Notes: generated from the sequence alone by a model not told the origin. 19,319 nt of DNA from an uncultured Clostridia bacterium (GCA_946497265.1 CAMMKL010000006.1:1-19319); one strand, 5' to 3'; numbered from the stretch's first letter, positions 5,905 through 13,834 are shown. Made by a program: numbers and translations.

Positions 5905-7773
5905 CTACTGCCGCTGGGAAAGCCAGATCATCAAAACGGATATATCCGCCGGGCTGACGCCGGAAATCCGGCTGGCCTGCCCCAGATTGACCGGCCTTAC
6001 CTTTTGCAGTTTTTCCTGTGCTTCCAGACGCAGCCCGACGATACCCGTATAATCCACGTCCTTGGGCAGCTTTTTATGTTCCAGCCTGCGCATTTCATTG
6101 ACCTGCGCCTCTTGGCGGCGGATATAGCCCTCGTACTTGATTTCAACCTCCACCTGTTCCAATATATTAGGCTCCAGCGCCGGGCGGGTGGGATCGACCG
6201 GGGCCAGCGCCTCATACGAAAGCTGCGGGCGTTTGAGCAGTTCGATCAGGCGCACGCCGGTAGAAAGCGGCTGCGTGCCGCACTGCGTCAAAATCCGGTT
6301 TACCTCCTCGCTCGGCGGAATTACAGTTTTCTTTAACCGTTCCTTTTCCTGTTTCTTCAGGGCTTGTTTTTGGGTGAACGCCTCCCAGCGTTGGTCTCCA
6401 ATCAATCCCAACTCTCTGCCAAGCGGGGTCAGGCGTTCGTCAGCGTTGTCCTGGCGCAAAAGCAGCCGGTACTCGGAACGCGAGGTCATCATGCGATAGG
6501 GGTCCATAACGCCTTTTGTCACCAGGTCGTCGATCAGGGTGCCGATGTACGAGCTGGCACGGTCCAGAATGACGGGCTCCTTCCCCTGCACCTTACGCGC
6601 GGCGTTGATGCCGGCAATCAATCCTTGGGCGGCGGCCTCCTCATAACCGGAGCTTCCATTGAACTGCCCGGCTCCATATAGGCCGGGAAAATCCAGGAAT
6701 TCCAAAGTTGCGTTCATTTGCAGCGGATCGACGCAATCGTATTCAATGGCGTAGGCCGGGCGCATAATCAGAGCGTCTTCCAAGCCCTTGATGGAGTGAT
6801 AAAACGCAAGCTGTACCTCTTCAGGCAGGCTGGAGGACATCCCCTGCAAATACATTTCCTCCGTATTTTCCCCGCAGGGCTCAATAAAAAGCTGATGGCG
6901 CTCTTTATCGGCAAAACGCATAATCTTATCCTCCAGGCTGGGGCAATACCGTGGCCCCACCCCTTCGATTGCACCGGCATAAAGAGGGGAACGATGGATA
7001 TTTTCCATAATAATCCGCTTGGTTTCTGCGTTCGTCCAACTGATATGGCAGATCGCCTTATTTTGCAAGGCTTCCTTGGTATCGTAAGAGAACGGCACCA
7101 CAGGCTCGTCCCCGTACTGCTCCTCCAACCCTTCGAAATGGATGGAGGATTTTAAAACCCGGGCCGGCGTGCCGGTTTTGAAGCGGCGCAGGCGCAGCCC
7201 AGGCTGCTTAAGGGACCTCCCCAAAAAAGCACCGGGAAACATCCCGTCCGGCCCGCTTTCAAAGGAGACTTCCCGGATGAAAATCCGGCCGCCAAGATAG
7301 GTGCCTGTTGCGATGATGACCGACTTGCAGTCAAACACGGCGTTCATCCGGGTGACAAGCTGCCAGCCGTTTTCCCCTCCCTGCCGCAGAGCGACGACCT
7401 CCGCCTGCCGAAGATCCAGGTTTTCCTGCAATTCCAGCTTATGCTTCATCACATCGCTGTAGCGGCGGCGGTCGATCTGTGCGCGCAGGGAGTGTACCGC
7501 CGGGCCTTTCCCGCGGTTAAGCATGCGCATTTGCAGCATACAGGCGTCGGCCGTGCGGCCCATCTCGCCGCCCAGGGCGTCCACTTCCCGTACAAGATGC
7601 CCTTTGGCGGTGCCACCTATCGAAGGATTGCAGGGGCAGTTGCCCACCGCATCCATATTGATGGTAAATACGGCGGTCTTGCAGCCAAGGCGCGCGGAAG
7701 CAAGCGCGGCTTCAACGCCTGCATGCCCGGCGCCAATGACCGCCACATCGTAATTCCCAGCAGAATATTCCAT
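5905..7773 (-). CDS. mnmG: tRNA uridine-5-carboxymethylaminomethyl modification enzyme MnmG (GidA)
   Basis: FAD-dependent partner of MnmE; together they modify U34 in the wobble position of several tRNAs. About 622 residues, typical length. Visible features are the N-terminal Rossmann motif VIGAGHAGVEAALA, the CNPSIGGTAKGHLVREVDALGGEMG region (a GidA signature), GTGTPAR-like KTGTPAR, the second conserved segment RYCPSLEDKI, and the C-terminal MnmE/tRNA-binding helical domain. The start is one of two adjacent ATGs (7776 or 7773); AGGGGG sits 2 or 5 nt upstream, so the second is preferred. A TTG at 7794 would lengthen it by 7 residues but overlaps the ribosome binding site. It is 30 nt past the mnmE stop. 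Confidence 0.96.
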   Translation of the reverse strand: MEYSAGNYDVAVIGAGHAGVEAALASARLGCKTAVFTINMDAVGNCPCNPSIGGTAKGHLVREVDALGGEMGRTADACMLQMRMLNRGKGPAVHSLRAQIDRRRYSDVMKHKLELQENLDLRQAEVVALRQGGENGWQLVTRMNAVFDCKSVIIATGTYLGGRIFIREVSFESGPDGMFPGAFLGRSLKQPGLRLRRFKTGTPARVLKSSIHFEGLEEQYGDEPVVPFSYDTKEALQNKAICHISWTNAETKRIIMENIHRSPLYAGAIEGVGPRYCPSLEDKIMRFADKERHQLFIEPCGENTEEMYLQGMSSSLPEEVQLAFYHSIKGLEDALIMRPAYAIEYDCVDPLQMNATLEFLDFPGLYGAGQFNGSSGYEEAAAQGLIAGINAARKVQGKEPVILDRASSYIGTLIDDLVTKGVMDPYRMMTSRSEYRLLLRQDNADERLTPLGRELGLIGDQRWEAFTQKQALKKQEKERLKKTVIPPSEEVNRILTQCGTQPLSTGVRLIELLKRPQLSYEALAPVDPTRPALEPNILEQVEVEIKYEGYIRRQEAQVNEMRRLEHKKLPKDVDYTGIVGLRLEAQEKLQKVRPVNLGQASRISGVSPADISVLMIWLSQRQ

Positions 7774-7803
7774 CATAACCCCCTGAATTCCCAATACTAT
7801 CTA

Positions 7804-9168
7804 TTATTTTCCGACACAAAAGCGATGAAAGACGTTGTCCACCACCGTCTCGCTGGCCCGTTCCCCGGTCAGTTCCAAGAGTTCCTGTATCGCGCTTTCG
7901 ATCGATACCGTCACCGCGTCCAAGGTCATCCCGCACTCAAGCGCGTCCTGCGCTTCCTGTACGCAGGCAAGCGCCCGGGACGCCGAAGCGTATTGGCGCT
8001 CGTTCGCAAGGATTCCCGCCGACGGATCCAACTCCCGCGTACCGGCCAGCGAAGCCAATTCTTCCTGAAGGTTTTTCATACCGTCACCGGTGCGGGCCGA
8101 AATCAAAACGACGTGCTTCATATACCGGCCGATGTATTCCAGATCAATATGAGAAGCAAGGTCGGTTTTATTGATGATCGCAATGGCCGGGATTTCTTCC
8201 AGAGACTGAATCAAATTTCGGTCATCCTCTGAGAGCGGCTGCGAAGCGTCAAAAACCGCCAGTACCAGGCTCGCCGTCTTTAACCGGTCTTTCGCGCGGT
8301 TTACGCCAATCTGTTCTACCAGATCCGACGTGCTATGGATGCCTGCGGTATCCGCCAGGCGCAGGGCAATCTCCCCCACCCAAACGGTTTCTTCGATCAC
8401 GTCGCGGGTCGTGCCGGGCACGTCGGTGACAATTGAGCGTTCACAGCCCGCCAGCAGATTCATCAGCGTGGATTTCCCCACGTTCGGCCGGCCGGCGATC
8501 ACGGTATCAAGCCCTTCCCGCAGCACTTTGCCCGCGTCGTAATCCCTTAACAGGTTTCTAAGCTCCTTTTGCGCCGATTGCAGCTGCTGCAAAAGAACAC
8601 TCTCCTGCACTGCTGGGATATCCTCCTCCGGGTAATCGGCCCAAGCGTCCAGATGTGCGGCGGATTCGACCAACGACTGTTTGACCGCCTCGATCCGCCG
8701 GTGCAATGCGCCGTCATGTCCGGCCAAGGCGGCGCGCGCCGCCTGCCTGCCTCGCGCGCCGATCAAATCCATCACGGCTTCGGCTTCCGTCAGGCCGAGC
8801 TTCCCGTTTAAGAATGCCCTCCGGGTAAATTCTCCAGGACCCGCGGGAGAAGCCCCCGCAGACAACACGGCGCGCAGAACCCGTTTGGTTAGATACAATC
8901 CCCCGTGACAGGATATTTCCACCACGTCCTCGCCGGTATAACTGTGCGGAGCGCGGAAAACCAGAACGACAACTTCATCAATGGCTTCCCCATTTTCTGC
9001 AATATGGCCATACAAGGCCCGGTAGCCTCCCAGCTCTTCCACGCGCTTTCCGGAAGGAGAACGAAAAACCTTTCCTACAACTTCCCGAGCCTGCGGCCCC
9101 GAGATACGAATCACGCCGATCCCTCCCGTTCCCTGGGCGGTGGCGATTGCGGCTATGGTATCCGGCAT
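7804..9168 (-). CDS. mnmE: tRNA modification GTPase MnmE (TrmE/ThdF)
   Basis: Potassium-activated GTPase that acts with MnmG on wobble uridines. The 454-residue protein has the N-terminal tetrahydrofolate-binding domain (MPDTIAAIATAQGTGGIG), then a G domain inserted in a helical domain: G1 GRPNVGKS (226-233), G3 DTAG (273-276), G4 NKTD, and the invariant C-terminal FCVGK. The start at 9168 was chosen because it matches the family N-terminus and has AAAGGGG upstream. An ATG 18 codons earlier falls in the T-tract of the jag terminator and is not credible. First gene of the unit mnmE-mnmG-rsmG-noc; no clear promoter was found in the 55 nt before it. Confidence 0.95.
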   Translation of the reverse strand: MPDTIAAIATAQGTGGIGVIRISGPQAREVVGKVFRSPSGKRVEELGGYRALYGHIAENGEAIDEVVVLVFRAPHSYTGEDVVEISCHGGLYLTKRVLRAVLSAGASPAGPGEFTRRAFLNGKLGLTEAEAVMDLIGARGRQAARAALAGHDGALHRRIEAVKQSLVESAAHLDAWADYPEEDIPAVQESVLLQQLQSAQKELRNLLRDYDAGKVLREGLDTVIAGRPNVGKSTLMNLLAGCERSIVTDVPGTTRDVIEETVWVGEIALRLADTAGIHSTSDLVEQIGVNRAKDRLKTASLVLAVFDASQPLSEDDRNLIQSLEEIPAIAIINKTDLASHIDLEYIGRYMKHVVLISARTGDGMKNLQEELASLAGTRELDPSAGILANERQYASASRALACVQEAQDALECGMTLDAVTVSIESAIQELLELTGERASETVVDNVFHRFCVGK

Positions 9169-9224
9169 ATCAAACACCCCTTTCCAACCGGCATCCATGC
9201 ATTCCAAATTGGATTTCTCCATAG

Positions 9225-9253
9225 AAAAAGGGCGATCTTAACACAATCGCCCT
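9225..9253 (-). terminator. Intrinsic terminator after jag
   Basis: On the minus strand AGGGCGAT pairs with ATCGCCCT (8 bp, 9-nt loop) and is followed by five T residues. It lies 25 nt past the jag stop, separating the rpmH-to-jag transcript from mnmE and the genes after it. Confidence 0.9.
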
Positions 9254-9277
9254 CTTGTCTGTCGTTCCTACGATGCC

Positions 9278-10087
9278 TTATTTTTTCGGTTCGATTTTTC
9301 CATACAGGGAAGCAGCCGGGGCTTCCTTTTTAGGAACCCTGGGTTCCGCTGAAGAAACCGCCGTCTTGTTAGCCGAACGCGGCGGACGGCTTCCTCCCTG
9401 GCCCGGCTTGCGGTACGGCGGGCGCCTGTCGTCCCTACGCGGCGGGCGCGCGGGTTTACACTCCGGATCGGGTCCGATGACCACATGGCGGCCCAGATCC
9501 ACCCCTTCGCTCCAGGAGATTGCACCCGTCACCTTTTGCACCGTGGTGTGAATGATCCTCCGCTCGTAAGGGTTCATGGGTTCCAATGTGGTGGTCCTTC
9601 CCGTTTTAGAGGCTCGGATCGCCATTTTCCGGGCCAGAACTTCCAGCGTCTTCTCCCGCTTCTCGCGATAGTTGCCGGTATTGATCGTAATCCGGTAATA
9701 GGAATTCTCTACATGATTGGCAACCAAACCGGTCAGGTACTGTAGCGCGTCAAGCGTCTCTCCGCGGCGGCCGATGACAAAACCCACATCGTCCCCCGTC
9801 AAATTAAAGACTGCTCCGCCTTCCACTTCCTCCACATCAATCGCAATTCCGGTAACCCCCATCGCTTCCAGTACACCGGTCAGGTATTCCTTAGCAATAT
9901 TTGCGGGAGTAATGGTAATAAATGCCCTTACTTTTGCAGGCGAGCCTCCAAAAATTCCCAGAATCTTTTTTTCCGGCATCTGAAGCACTTCAAATTCCGC
10001 CTCATGGGATTCCACACCCAACGCTTTGCAAGCCGCTTCCTGAGCTTCCAATACGGTTGCGCCTTCGCCAATTGCTTCTTTAACCAC
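9278..10087 (-). CDS. jag: RNA-binding protein Jag/KhpB (Jag_N, KH and R3H domains) with basic tail
   Basis: KhpB/Jag (SpoIIIJ-associated) proteins bind RNA and influence cell division and envelope growth in Gram-positives. The 269-residue protein has an N-terminal Jag_N domain (about 1-50, ending KKILGIFGG), a KH domain with the GRRG loop (VGFVIGRRGETLDALQYL) and an R3H domain (MNPYERRIIHTTVQ through GRHVVIGPD). The last ~60 residues form an Arg/Pro/Lys-rich low-complexity tail, longer than in B. subtilis Jag. Start: the GTG at 10087 has GAGGTG 6 nt upstream; the GTG three codons earlier is part of that same ribosome binding site. It follows yidC by 18 nt, the conserved spoIIIJ-jag pairing. 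Confidence 0.92.
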   Translation of the reverse strand: MVKEAIGEGATVLEAQEAACKALGVESHEAEFEVLQMPEKKILGIFGGSPAKVRAFITITPANIAKEYLTGVLEAMGVTGIAIDVEEVEGGAVFNLTGDDVGFVIGRRGETLDALQYLTGLVANHVENSYYRITINTGNYREKREKTLEVLARKMAIRASKTGRTTTLEPMNPYERRIIHTTVQKVTGAISWSEGVDLGRHVVIGPDPECKPARPPRRDDRRPPYRKPGQGGSRPPRSANKTAVSSAEPRVPKKEAPAASLYGKIEPKK

Positions 10088-10105
10088 GGGTTTCACCTCT
10101 TAAAT

Positions 10106-11176
10106 TTATTTACGTCCCAAATAATCGCTGCTGCTGCTCTTGCGTGAATTGTTTTTCTTTTTCTTAGATCCGGAGGGCTTTTTGGCATGTCCGGAACCGC
10201 CGTTGCCGGCCGCCGCCTCAGCTGCTAACGAAACTTTTTTGGAGGGGTCAAGCCACGAAATCTGCTTTACCTTCTCTTCCTCCTGGCGCCGAAGCGCAAT
10301 GCGGGCGCCTTCCTCCTTGGTATTTAAGATATCGGCGTTATAGAATTTATGGAGGACAATTGTCTGTACAAAGCCGAACAGGGAGGACAATACATAATAA
10401 AAGCCGACCGCAGCGGGGACGGTGTAGGAAATATAAACGCTCAAAAGCACCATACCGTACATCATAACCTTCATGCAGCCCTGCATCTGGGCGGCGTTGC
10501 CCTGCATACGGGTGGTAACCATCTGCTGCACCAAGGTGGTAATCAAGCTCAAAAGCGGGATAATCCACAGTAAAGAGGCAAAGCCCGCGGTACTGGGGGT
10601 TTCCAGCAGATTAAGCCCAAACAAATGAAAACCTTTGCTCAAAGGGGCAATCATGGCCATATCGCCGGGGGCAAAAACAGCCGAAAGGGGCCCCTGTAAT
10701 TTATCAAAGTGGCTCAGAAGATCCAGCTCGCTGTAAAAGGAATTTGTCCCTCCCAGTGCAATGCCGGGAATCTGGGTAATCATAGCGGAAGCCTGCTGCA
10801 CTTTATCGGCCCCGATGTGCAGGGTATTCTGCAGCGGATACGCTACCGCATAGAAAACGCCCATCAGGATGATCAGCGGCAGGATCATGGGAAGGCAGCC
10901 TCCCATCGGGCTGACGCCTTCCTTTTGATAGAGCTTCTGAAGCTCTTCCTGATATTTCTGCTTGTCGTTGCCACATTTTTTCTGAAGCTCTTTTTGCTTT
11001 CCAGCCATACGGGCGTTTTTGGCCATGGATTTCTGCTGCTTGATGGAAAGCGGAAAGGTAATTAGTTTAATTGCAATAACAAACAATACGATTGCAACCG
11101 CATAATTTTGAGAGAATTGAAAAAAGAAGTTCAATAGGTAGCCGAATACACTACCGATCCAACTGAAAATCGCCAT
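10106..11176 (-). CDS. yidC: Membrane protein insertase YidC (SpoIIIJ/Oxa1 family)
   Basis: Inserts and folds membrane proteins with or without SecYEG. The 356-residue protein has five predicted membrane segments (about 24-45, 94-115, 196-217, 237-255, 258-275), a charged cytosolic helical hairpin at 46-90 and a basic Lys/Ser/Gly-rich tail from about 285. The conserved positive residue of the hydrophilic groove is Lys37 (AIKLITFPLS) where SpoIIIJ has Arg. No lipobox is seen, unlike B. subtilis SpoIIIJ. The external loop between segments 2 and 3 is long (about 80 residues). The ATG has GAGG upstream. Order rpmH-rnpA-yidD-yidC-jag is conserved. Confidence 0.95.
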   Translation of the reverse strand: MAIFSWIGSVFGYLLNFFFQFSQNYAVAIVLFVIAIKLITFPLSIKQQKSMAKNARMAGKQKELQKKCGNDKQKYQEELQKLYQKEGVSPMGGCLPMILPLIILMGVFYAVAYPLQNTLHIGADKVQQASAMITQIPGIALGGTNSFYSELDLLSHFDKLQGPLSAVFAPGDMAMIAPLSKGFHLFGLNLLETPSTAGFASLLWIIPLLSLITTLVQQMVTTRMQGNAAQMQGCMKVMMYGMVLLSVYISYTVPAAVGFYYVLSSLFGFVQTIVLHKFYNADILNTKEEGARIALRRQEEEKVKQISWLDPSKKVSLAAEAAAGNGGSGHAKKPSGSKKKKNNSRKSSSSDYLGRK

Positions 11177-11199
11177 GTGGCAGCCTCAACTTTCTAACA

Positions 11200-11433
11200 C
11201 TATTTCTTTTTCTGCTTTTTTTCCGGCACGGGATCGTATCCGCCCTTACAAAAGGGGTTGCAACGCAAAATACGCCAGAGGGTAAGCAAGCATCCCTTAA
11301 ATGCCCCAAAACGCTCAATTGCTTCCACCCCATATTGGGAACAGGTCGGAATAAACCGGCAGCTCGGCTGCCGCTTAAGCGGGGAAAGACAGGTCTGATA
11401 TTTTCGGATAAGCCAAATAAGCGGGCGTTTCAT
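11200..11433 (-). CDS. yidD: Membrane protein insertion efficiency factor YidD
   Basis: Small membrane-associated protein of the YidD/DUF37 family, which helps YidC-dependent insertion. The 77-residue product shows the family pattern: an amphipathic start (PLIWLIRKYQTCLSPLK), the Cys-containing CRFIPTCSQYGVEAIERFG, and CNPFCKGGYDPVP, followed by a Lys-rich end. Its ATG overlaps the rnpA stop by 4 nt (ATGA), implying translational coupling; GGGGGT lies upstream. Confidence 0.95.
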   Translation of the reverse strand: MKRPLIWLIRKYQTCLSPLKRQPSCRFIPTCSQYGVEAIERFGAFKGCLLTLWRILRCNPFCKGGYDPVPEKKQKKK

Positions 11434-11765
11434 TTGAAAACCCCCGCCTTTTTGAAATGCTCTTCCATTGCGCTGTAAACTTCCGTACTTTTGACGTAAG
11501 CAGTGCGCGCACGGGAAACAAAAACAAAATCATAACCATCCTGTACAAGCGGGGCGAGCTGCCGGAACGATTCCCGGATTACCCTGCGCGCGCGGTTTCT
11601 GCATACGGCGTTCCCAGTTTTTCGGCTTGTAGTAATTCCAGTGCGCACGGTTTTGGCACGGTTTCTCATCACATAGGTGACCAAAACAGGAGAAACATAG
11701 GATTTCCCCCGGCTGTAAAGCCGCTTAAAATCCCGATTTTCTGTTAATGTGAGATAATCGCCCAT
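11430..11765 (-). CDS. rnpA: Ribonuclease P protein component RnpA
   Basis: Protein subunit of RNase P, assisting 5' maturation of tRNAs. With the ATG at 11765 the protein has 111 residues, normal for the family, and begins MGDYLTLTENRDFKRLYSRGKS. The signature RNxxRRxxRE segment appears as CRNRARRVIRESFRQL. Start choice: AGGA lies 8 nt upstream of this ATG; a GTG nine codons earlier has no convincing ribosome binding site. It overlaps yidD by 4 nt and follows rpmH, with a terminator-like hairpin in between. Confidence 0.94.
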   Translation of the reverse strand: MGDYLTLTENRDFKRLYSRGKSYVSPVLVTYVMRNRAKTVRTGITTSRKTGNAVCRNRARRVIRESFRQLAPLVQDGYDFVFVSRARTAYVKSTEVYSAMEEHFKKAGVFK

Positions 11766-11814
11766 TGTTACCATCCTGTTCTTAAAAAACACCGGCCATG
11801 CCTATTGCATGCAT

Positions 11815-11843
11815 AAAAAGAAAGACCACAACCGTGGCCCTCT
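11815..11843 (-). terminator. Intrinsic terminator/attenuator between rpmH and rnpA
   Basis: On the minus strand GGCCAC pairs with GTGGTC (6 bp with one G-U, GGTT loop) and is followed by TTTCTTTTT. It lies just after the rpmH stop. Partial termination here would let far more L34 than RnpA be made from the strong rpmH promoter. Confidence 0.75.
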
Positions 11844-11850
11844 CTGCTGC

Positions 11851-11985
11851 TTAGTAGGACAGACGCTTTCTGCCTTTTGCTCTGCGGCGTGCCAGCACCT
11901 TGCGGCCGTTTCTATCAGACATTCTTTTTCTGAACCCATGCTCCTTTTTTCTGTGGAGCTTCTTCGGCTGGTATGTTCTCAGCAT
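11851..11985 (-). CDS. rpmH: 50S ribosomal protein L34
   Basis: Small, highly basic ribosomal protein of 44 residues (MLRTYQPKKLHRKKEHGFRK through the C-terminal KGRKRLSY), matching the family in length and sequence. The ATG at 11985 is preceded by AAAGGAGGG. It heads the leftward rpmH-rnpA-yidD-yidC-jag unit and is driven by the promoter at 12026-12055. Confidence 0.98.
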   Translation of the reverse strand: MLRTYQPKKLHRKKEHGFRKRMSDRNGRKVLARRRAKGRKRLSY

Positions 11986-12025
11986 GAAAAACCCTCCTTT
12001 CGGGCGTATAACCTTGCAATTTAGC

Positions 12026-12055
12026 ATTATAGCGGACAAAACCCCCGGCTGTCAA
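12026..12055 (-). promoter_or_regulatory. Consensus sigma-A promoter of rpmH
   Basis: On the minus strand a perfect -35 TTGACA (12055-12050) and a perfect -10 TATAAT (12031-12026) are separated by 18 bp. The transcript would begin near 12019, giving a leader of about 34 nt before the rpmH ATG. Confidence 0.9.
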
Positions 12056-12095
12056 CCTTATTTTATCAAATCGCGGCGGTAATGCAACACTTTTT

Positions 12096-12110
12096 TTATC
12101 CGCCCAGGCG
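12096..12110. repeat. TTATCC-CGCC/GGCG motif, copy 1
   Basis: TTATCCGCCCAGGCG combines a DnaA-box-like TTATCC with a CGCC-CA-GGCG mini-hairpin. An almost identical copy (one extra C) lies at 14073-14088, on the other side of dnaA. Confidence 0.5.
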
Positions 12111-12143
12111 AATTCGATGCAGATTGGAAGCAAAACGAATAAA

Positions 12144-12160
12144 AAGGGAAATTTTCCCTT
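12144..12160. promoter_or_regulatory. 17-bp palindrome, operator candidate
   Basis: AAGGGAAA-T-TTTCCCTT is a perfect palindrome around one central base, located between the divergent rpmH and dnaA promoters. Its size and symmetry fit a dimeric DNA-binding protein; it does not match the Noc site or the DnaA box. Identity of any binder is unknown. Confidence 0.45.
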
Positions 12161-12251
12161 CTGATTCCCGTTTTCTCCTACAAAACCAATCATTTTTGGG
12201 CGGGTTTTCCCCCACTTTAAACAAATCAAGGTGGAAACCTGTTGAAATAGT

Positions 12252-12280
12252 TTGAAATAGCGCTTGTTTTGTGCTATCAT
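12252..12280 (+). promoter_or_regulatory. Sigma-A promoter of dnaA
   Basis: -35 TTGAAA (12252-12257) and -10 TATCAT (12275-12280) are separated by exactly 17 bp. Transcription would start near 12287, giving a dnaA leader of about 175 nt. The -35 box is part of a 10-bp-spaced direct repeat of TTGAAATAG (12242-12250 and 12252-12260), and the short palindrome AGGTGGAAACCT lies just upstream (12229-12240). Confidence 0.75.
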
Positions 12281-12387
12281 AGAAGCTGATATCCTGCGTG
12301 GTTCAGCCCTTGCTTTTCCCTTTCGCATCGGCGCGCATGGATCCGGCGGGGTTTTTGGAGATTCGCCCCCGACCTATTTGGGCTTCC

Positions 12388-12427
12388 GGCTGCCGAGGGT
12401 GTCCGCGCGGCAGTGCAGGCGGCTGCC
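12388..12427 (+). promoter_or_regulatory. Alternative stems in the dnaA leader
   Basis: Two identical GGCTGCC copies (12388-12394 and 12421-12427) flank a single GGCAG (12409-12413) that can pair with either but not both. The downstream pairing is followed by CCTTTTC, about 25 nt before the dnaA ribosome binding site. Possible attenuation or refolding is inferred; the stems are short (5-6 bp). Confidence 0.3.
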
Positions 12428-12463
12428 CCTTTTCATTTATATATCTATCCGGAGGTTACGACT

Positions 12464-13780
12464 ATGGAGTCCTTTCACGAAGCCTGGGACCTGATCTGTG
12501 ATTTTTGCAAAACCCGGATCACGGATGTGGCCTACAAGACCTGGATCAGCCGAATCGAGCCGGTCAAGCTGGATTTTGCTGCAGGCGACGCTATTTTAAT
12601 GGTTCCAAACGAATTTCACCGGCAAACGCTCAACCGGTGCTACCTGCCCCTTCTCAATTCCGCCTTCAACGAAGTGTTCGGTTCCGGCATCAATATCTGT
12701 TTTACGATTCCTGATGAAATCAATTCGGAAAAAAGCAAGCCAAACGACAACCTTGCCATCGACTCGGAATACGATTTTACCTTCGATACCTTTATTGTCG
12801 GGTCATCCAATAAATTCGCCCATGCGGCTTCGCTTGCGGTGGCAGCCAATCCGGCCGGCGCCTATAACCCTTTGTTTATCTATGGGAACTCCGGCCTTGG
12901 AAAAACCCATCTGCTGTACGCCATCAGCAACGATATTAAGAAAAACCACCCGGAAATGACGATCCTATATATAAAGGGCGACGATTTTACCAACGAAATG
13001 ATTGACGCCATCAGCAAAAACTCCACCTCCCAATTCCATCAGAAATACCGTAAGGCGGACGTTCTTCTGGTGGACGATATCCAGTTCATCGCGGGAAAGG
13101 TTTCGACCCAGGAGGAATTTTTCCATACCTTTAATAGCTTATACGAGGCAAACAAGCAGATTGTGCTCACCTCCGACCGTCCTCCAAAAGAAATCCAAAC
13201 ATTGGAAGACCGCCTGCGCACCCGGTTTGAATGGGGCCTGATCGCAGACATCCAGCCCCCGGATTTTGAAACCCGGATCGCCATTATCAAGCGCAAAGCC
13301 GAGCTGTTGGACATCGCCCTTTCGGACGACGTCTCCGAATACATTGCCACACGGCTGAAAACGAATATCCGGCAGTTGGAGGGCGCCGTGAAAAAGCTGA
13401 AGGCTCGGTACCTGCTGGAAGGGGAAAACCCCAGCATTGCCACCGCCCAGTCCGCCATCTCCGATATTCTTAACAACGACCAGCCCCCGCCGCTGACCGT
13501 AGAGAAAATCATAGAGGAAGTGGCCCGGACCTTTGGGGTTTCCGGAGAAGACATCCGTTCCGCCAAACGGTCGGCCAATATCTCCAACGCCCGCCAGGTG
13601 GCGGTTTATGTTGTGCGTGAAATCACGCAGATGTCTATGTCCAACATCGGGGAAGAATTTGGCGGCCGCGACCATTCCACCATTGTCTATGCGATACAGC
13701 AGGTAGAAAAGAATATGAAAAAGGATTCCAAGGCCAAAGCCATGGTTGAGGACATCATCAAAAACATCCGCGACCGTTAA
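12464..13780 (+). CDS. dnaA: Chromosomal replication initiator DnaA
   Basis: AAA+ ATPase that binds DnaA boxes, opens the origin and loads the helicase. The 438-residue protein has domain I (1-80, DnaB/Soj-type contacts), a short linker (about 81-103), the AAA+ domain with Walker A GNSGLGKT (141-148), Walker B LLVDDI (201-206) and the LRTRFEWGL arginine-finger region (251-259), and domain IV with the DNA-binding signature GGRDHSTIVYA (400-410). Length is normal. The ATG at 12464 has GGAGGT 7 nt upstream; an in-frame ATG at 12413 lacks a ribosome binding site. It is the first gene of the rightward arm. Confidence 0.98.
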   Translation: MESFHEAWDLICDFCKTRITDVAYKTWISRIEPVKLDFAAGDAILMVPNEFHRQTLNRCYLPLLNSAFNEVFGSGINICFTIPDEINSEKSKPNDNLAIDSEYDFTFDTFIVGSSNKFAHAASLAVAANPAGAYNPLFIYGNSGLGKTHLLYAISNDIKKNHPEMTILYIKGDDFTNEMIDAISKNSTSQFHQKYRKADVLLVDDIQFIAGKVSTQEEFFHTFNSLYEANKQIVLTSDRPPKEIQTLEDRLRTRFEWGLIADIQPPDFETRIAIIKRKAELLDIALSDDVSEYIATRLKTNIRQLEGAVKKLKARYLLEGENPSIATAQSAISDILNNDQPPPLTVEKIIEEVARTFGVSGEDIRSAKRSANISNARQVAVYVVREITQMSMSNIGEEFGGRDHSTIVYAIQQVEKNMKKDSKAKAMVEDIIKNIRDR

Positions 13781-13784
13781 AAGC

Positions 13785-13801
13785 GTGGAAATCCTTTCCA
13801 C
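13785..13801. promoter_or_regulatory. DnaA-box-like dyad 1
   Basis: GTGGAAA-TCC-TTTCCAC is a perfect head-to-head inverted repeat with a 3-bp spacer, beginning 4 bp after the dnaA stop codon. Each arm resembles the core of a DnaA box. It would also form an RNA hairpin, but no T-tract follows. Confidence 0.55.
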
Positions 13802-13810
13802 TTGTCCACA
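13802..13810 (+). promoter_or_regulatory. DnaA box (TTGTCCACA)
   Basis: One mismatch from TTATCCACA. The same variant is used as a DnaA box next to the unwinding region in B. subtilis. It sits between the two dyads. Confidence 0.7.
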
Positions 13811-13815
13811 TTCCA

Positions 13816-13834
13816 GTGGAAAACGGTTTTCCAC
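13816..13834. promoter_or_regulatory. DnaA-box-like dyad 2
   Basis: GTGGAAAA-CGG-TTTTCCAC is a perfect 8-bp head-to-head inverted repeat with a 3-bp spacer. Its right arm continues to TTTTCCACA (13827-13835), one mismatch from consensus. The centre lies 32 bp, about three helical turns, from the centre of dyad 1. Confidence 0.6.

Larger units (their letters stand above)
11986..12463. other. oriC: rpmH-dnaA intergenic region, left part of bipartite oriC
   Basis: This 478-bp region between divergent rpmH and dnaA is the equivalent of the incA/incB part of the B. subtilis origin. It contains both promoters, the palindrome at 12144-12160, a TTATCC-containing hairpin motif at 12096-12110 that recurs beyond dnaA, a tandem TTGAAATAG repeat, and the long dnaA leader. 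I see no exact TTATCCACA box here, only distant matches. Origin assignment rests on gene context. Confidence 0.65.

Noticed and set aside
9169..9222. N-terminal extension of MnmE from the ATG at 9222
   Set aside because: The start lies at the T-tract of the jag terminator and the extra 18 residues are not part of the family; MPDTIAAIATAQG is the proper start.
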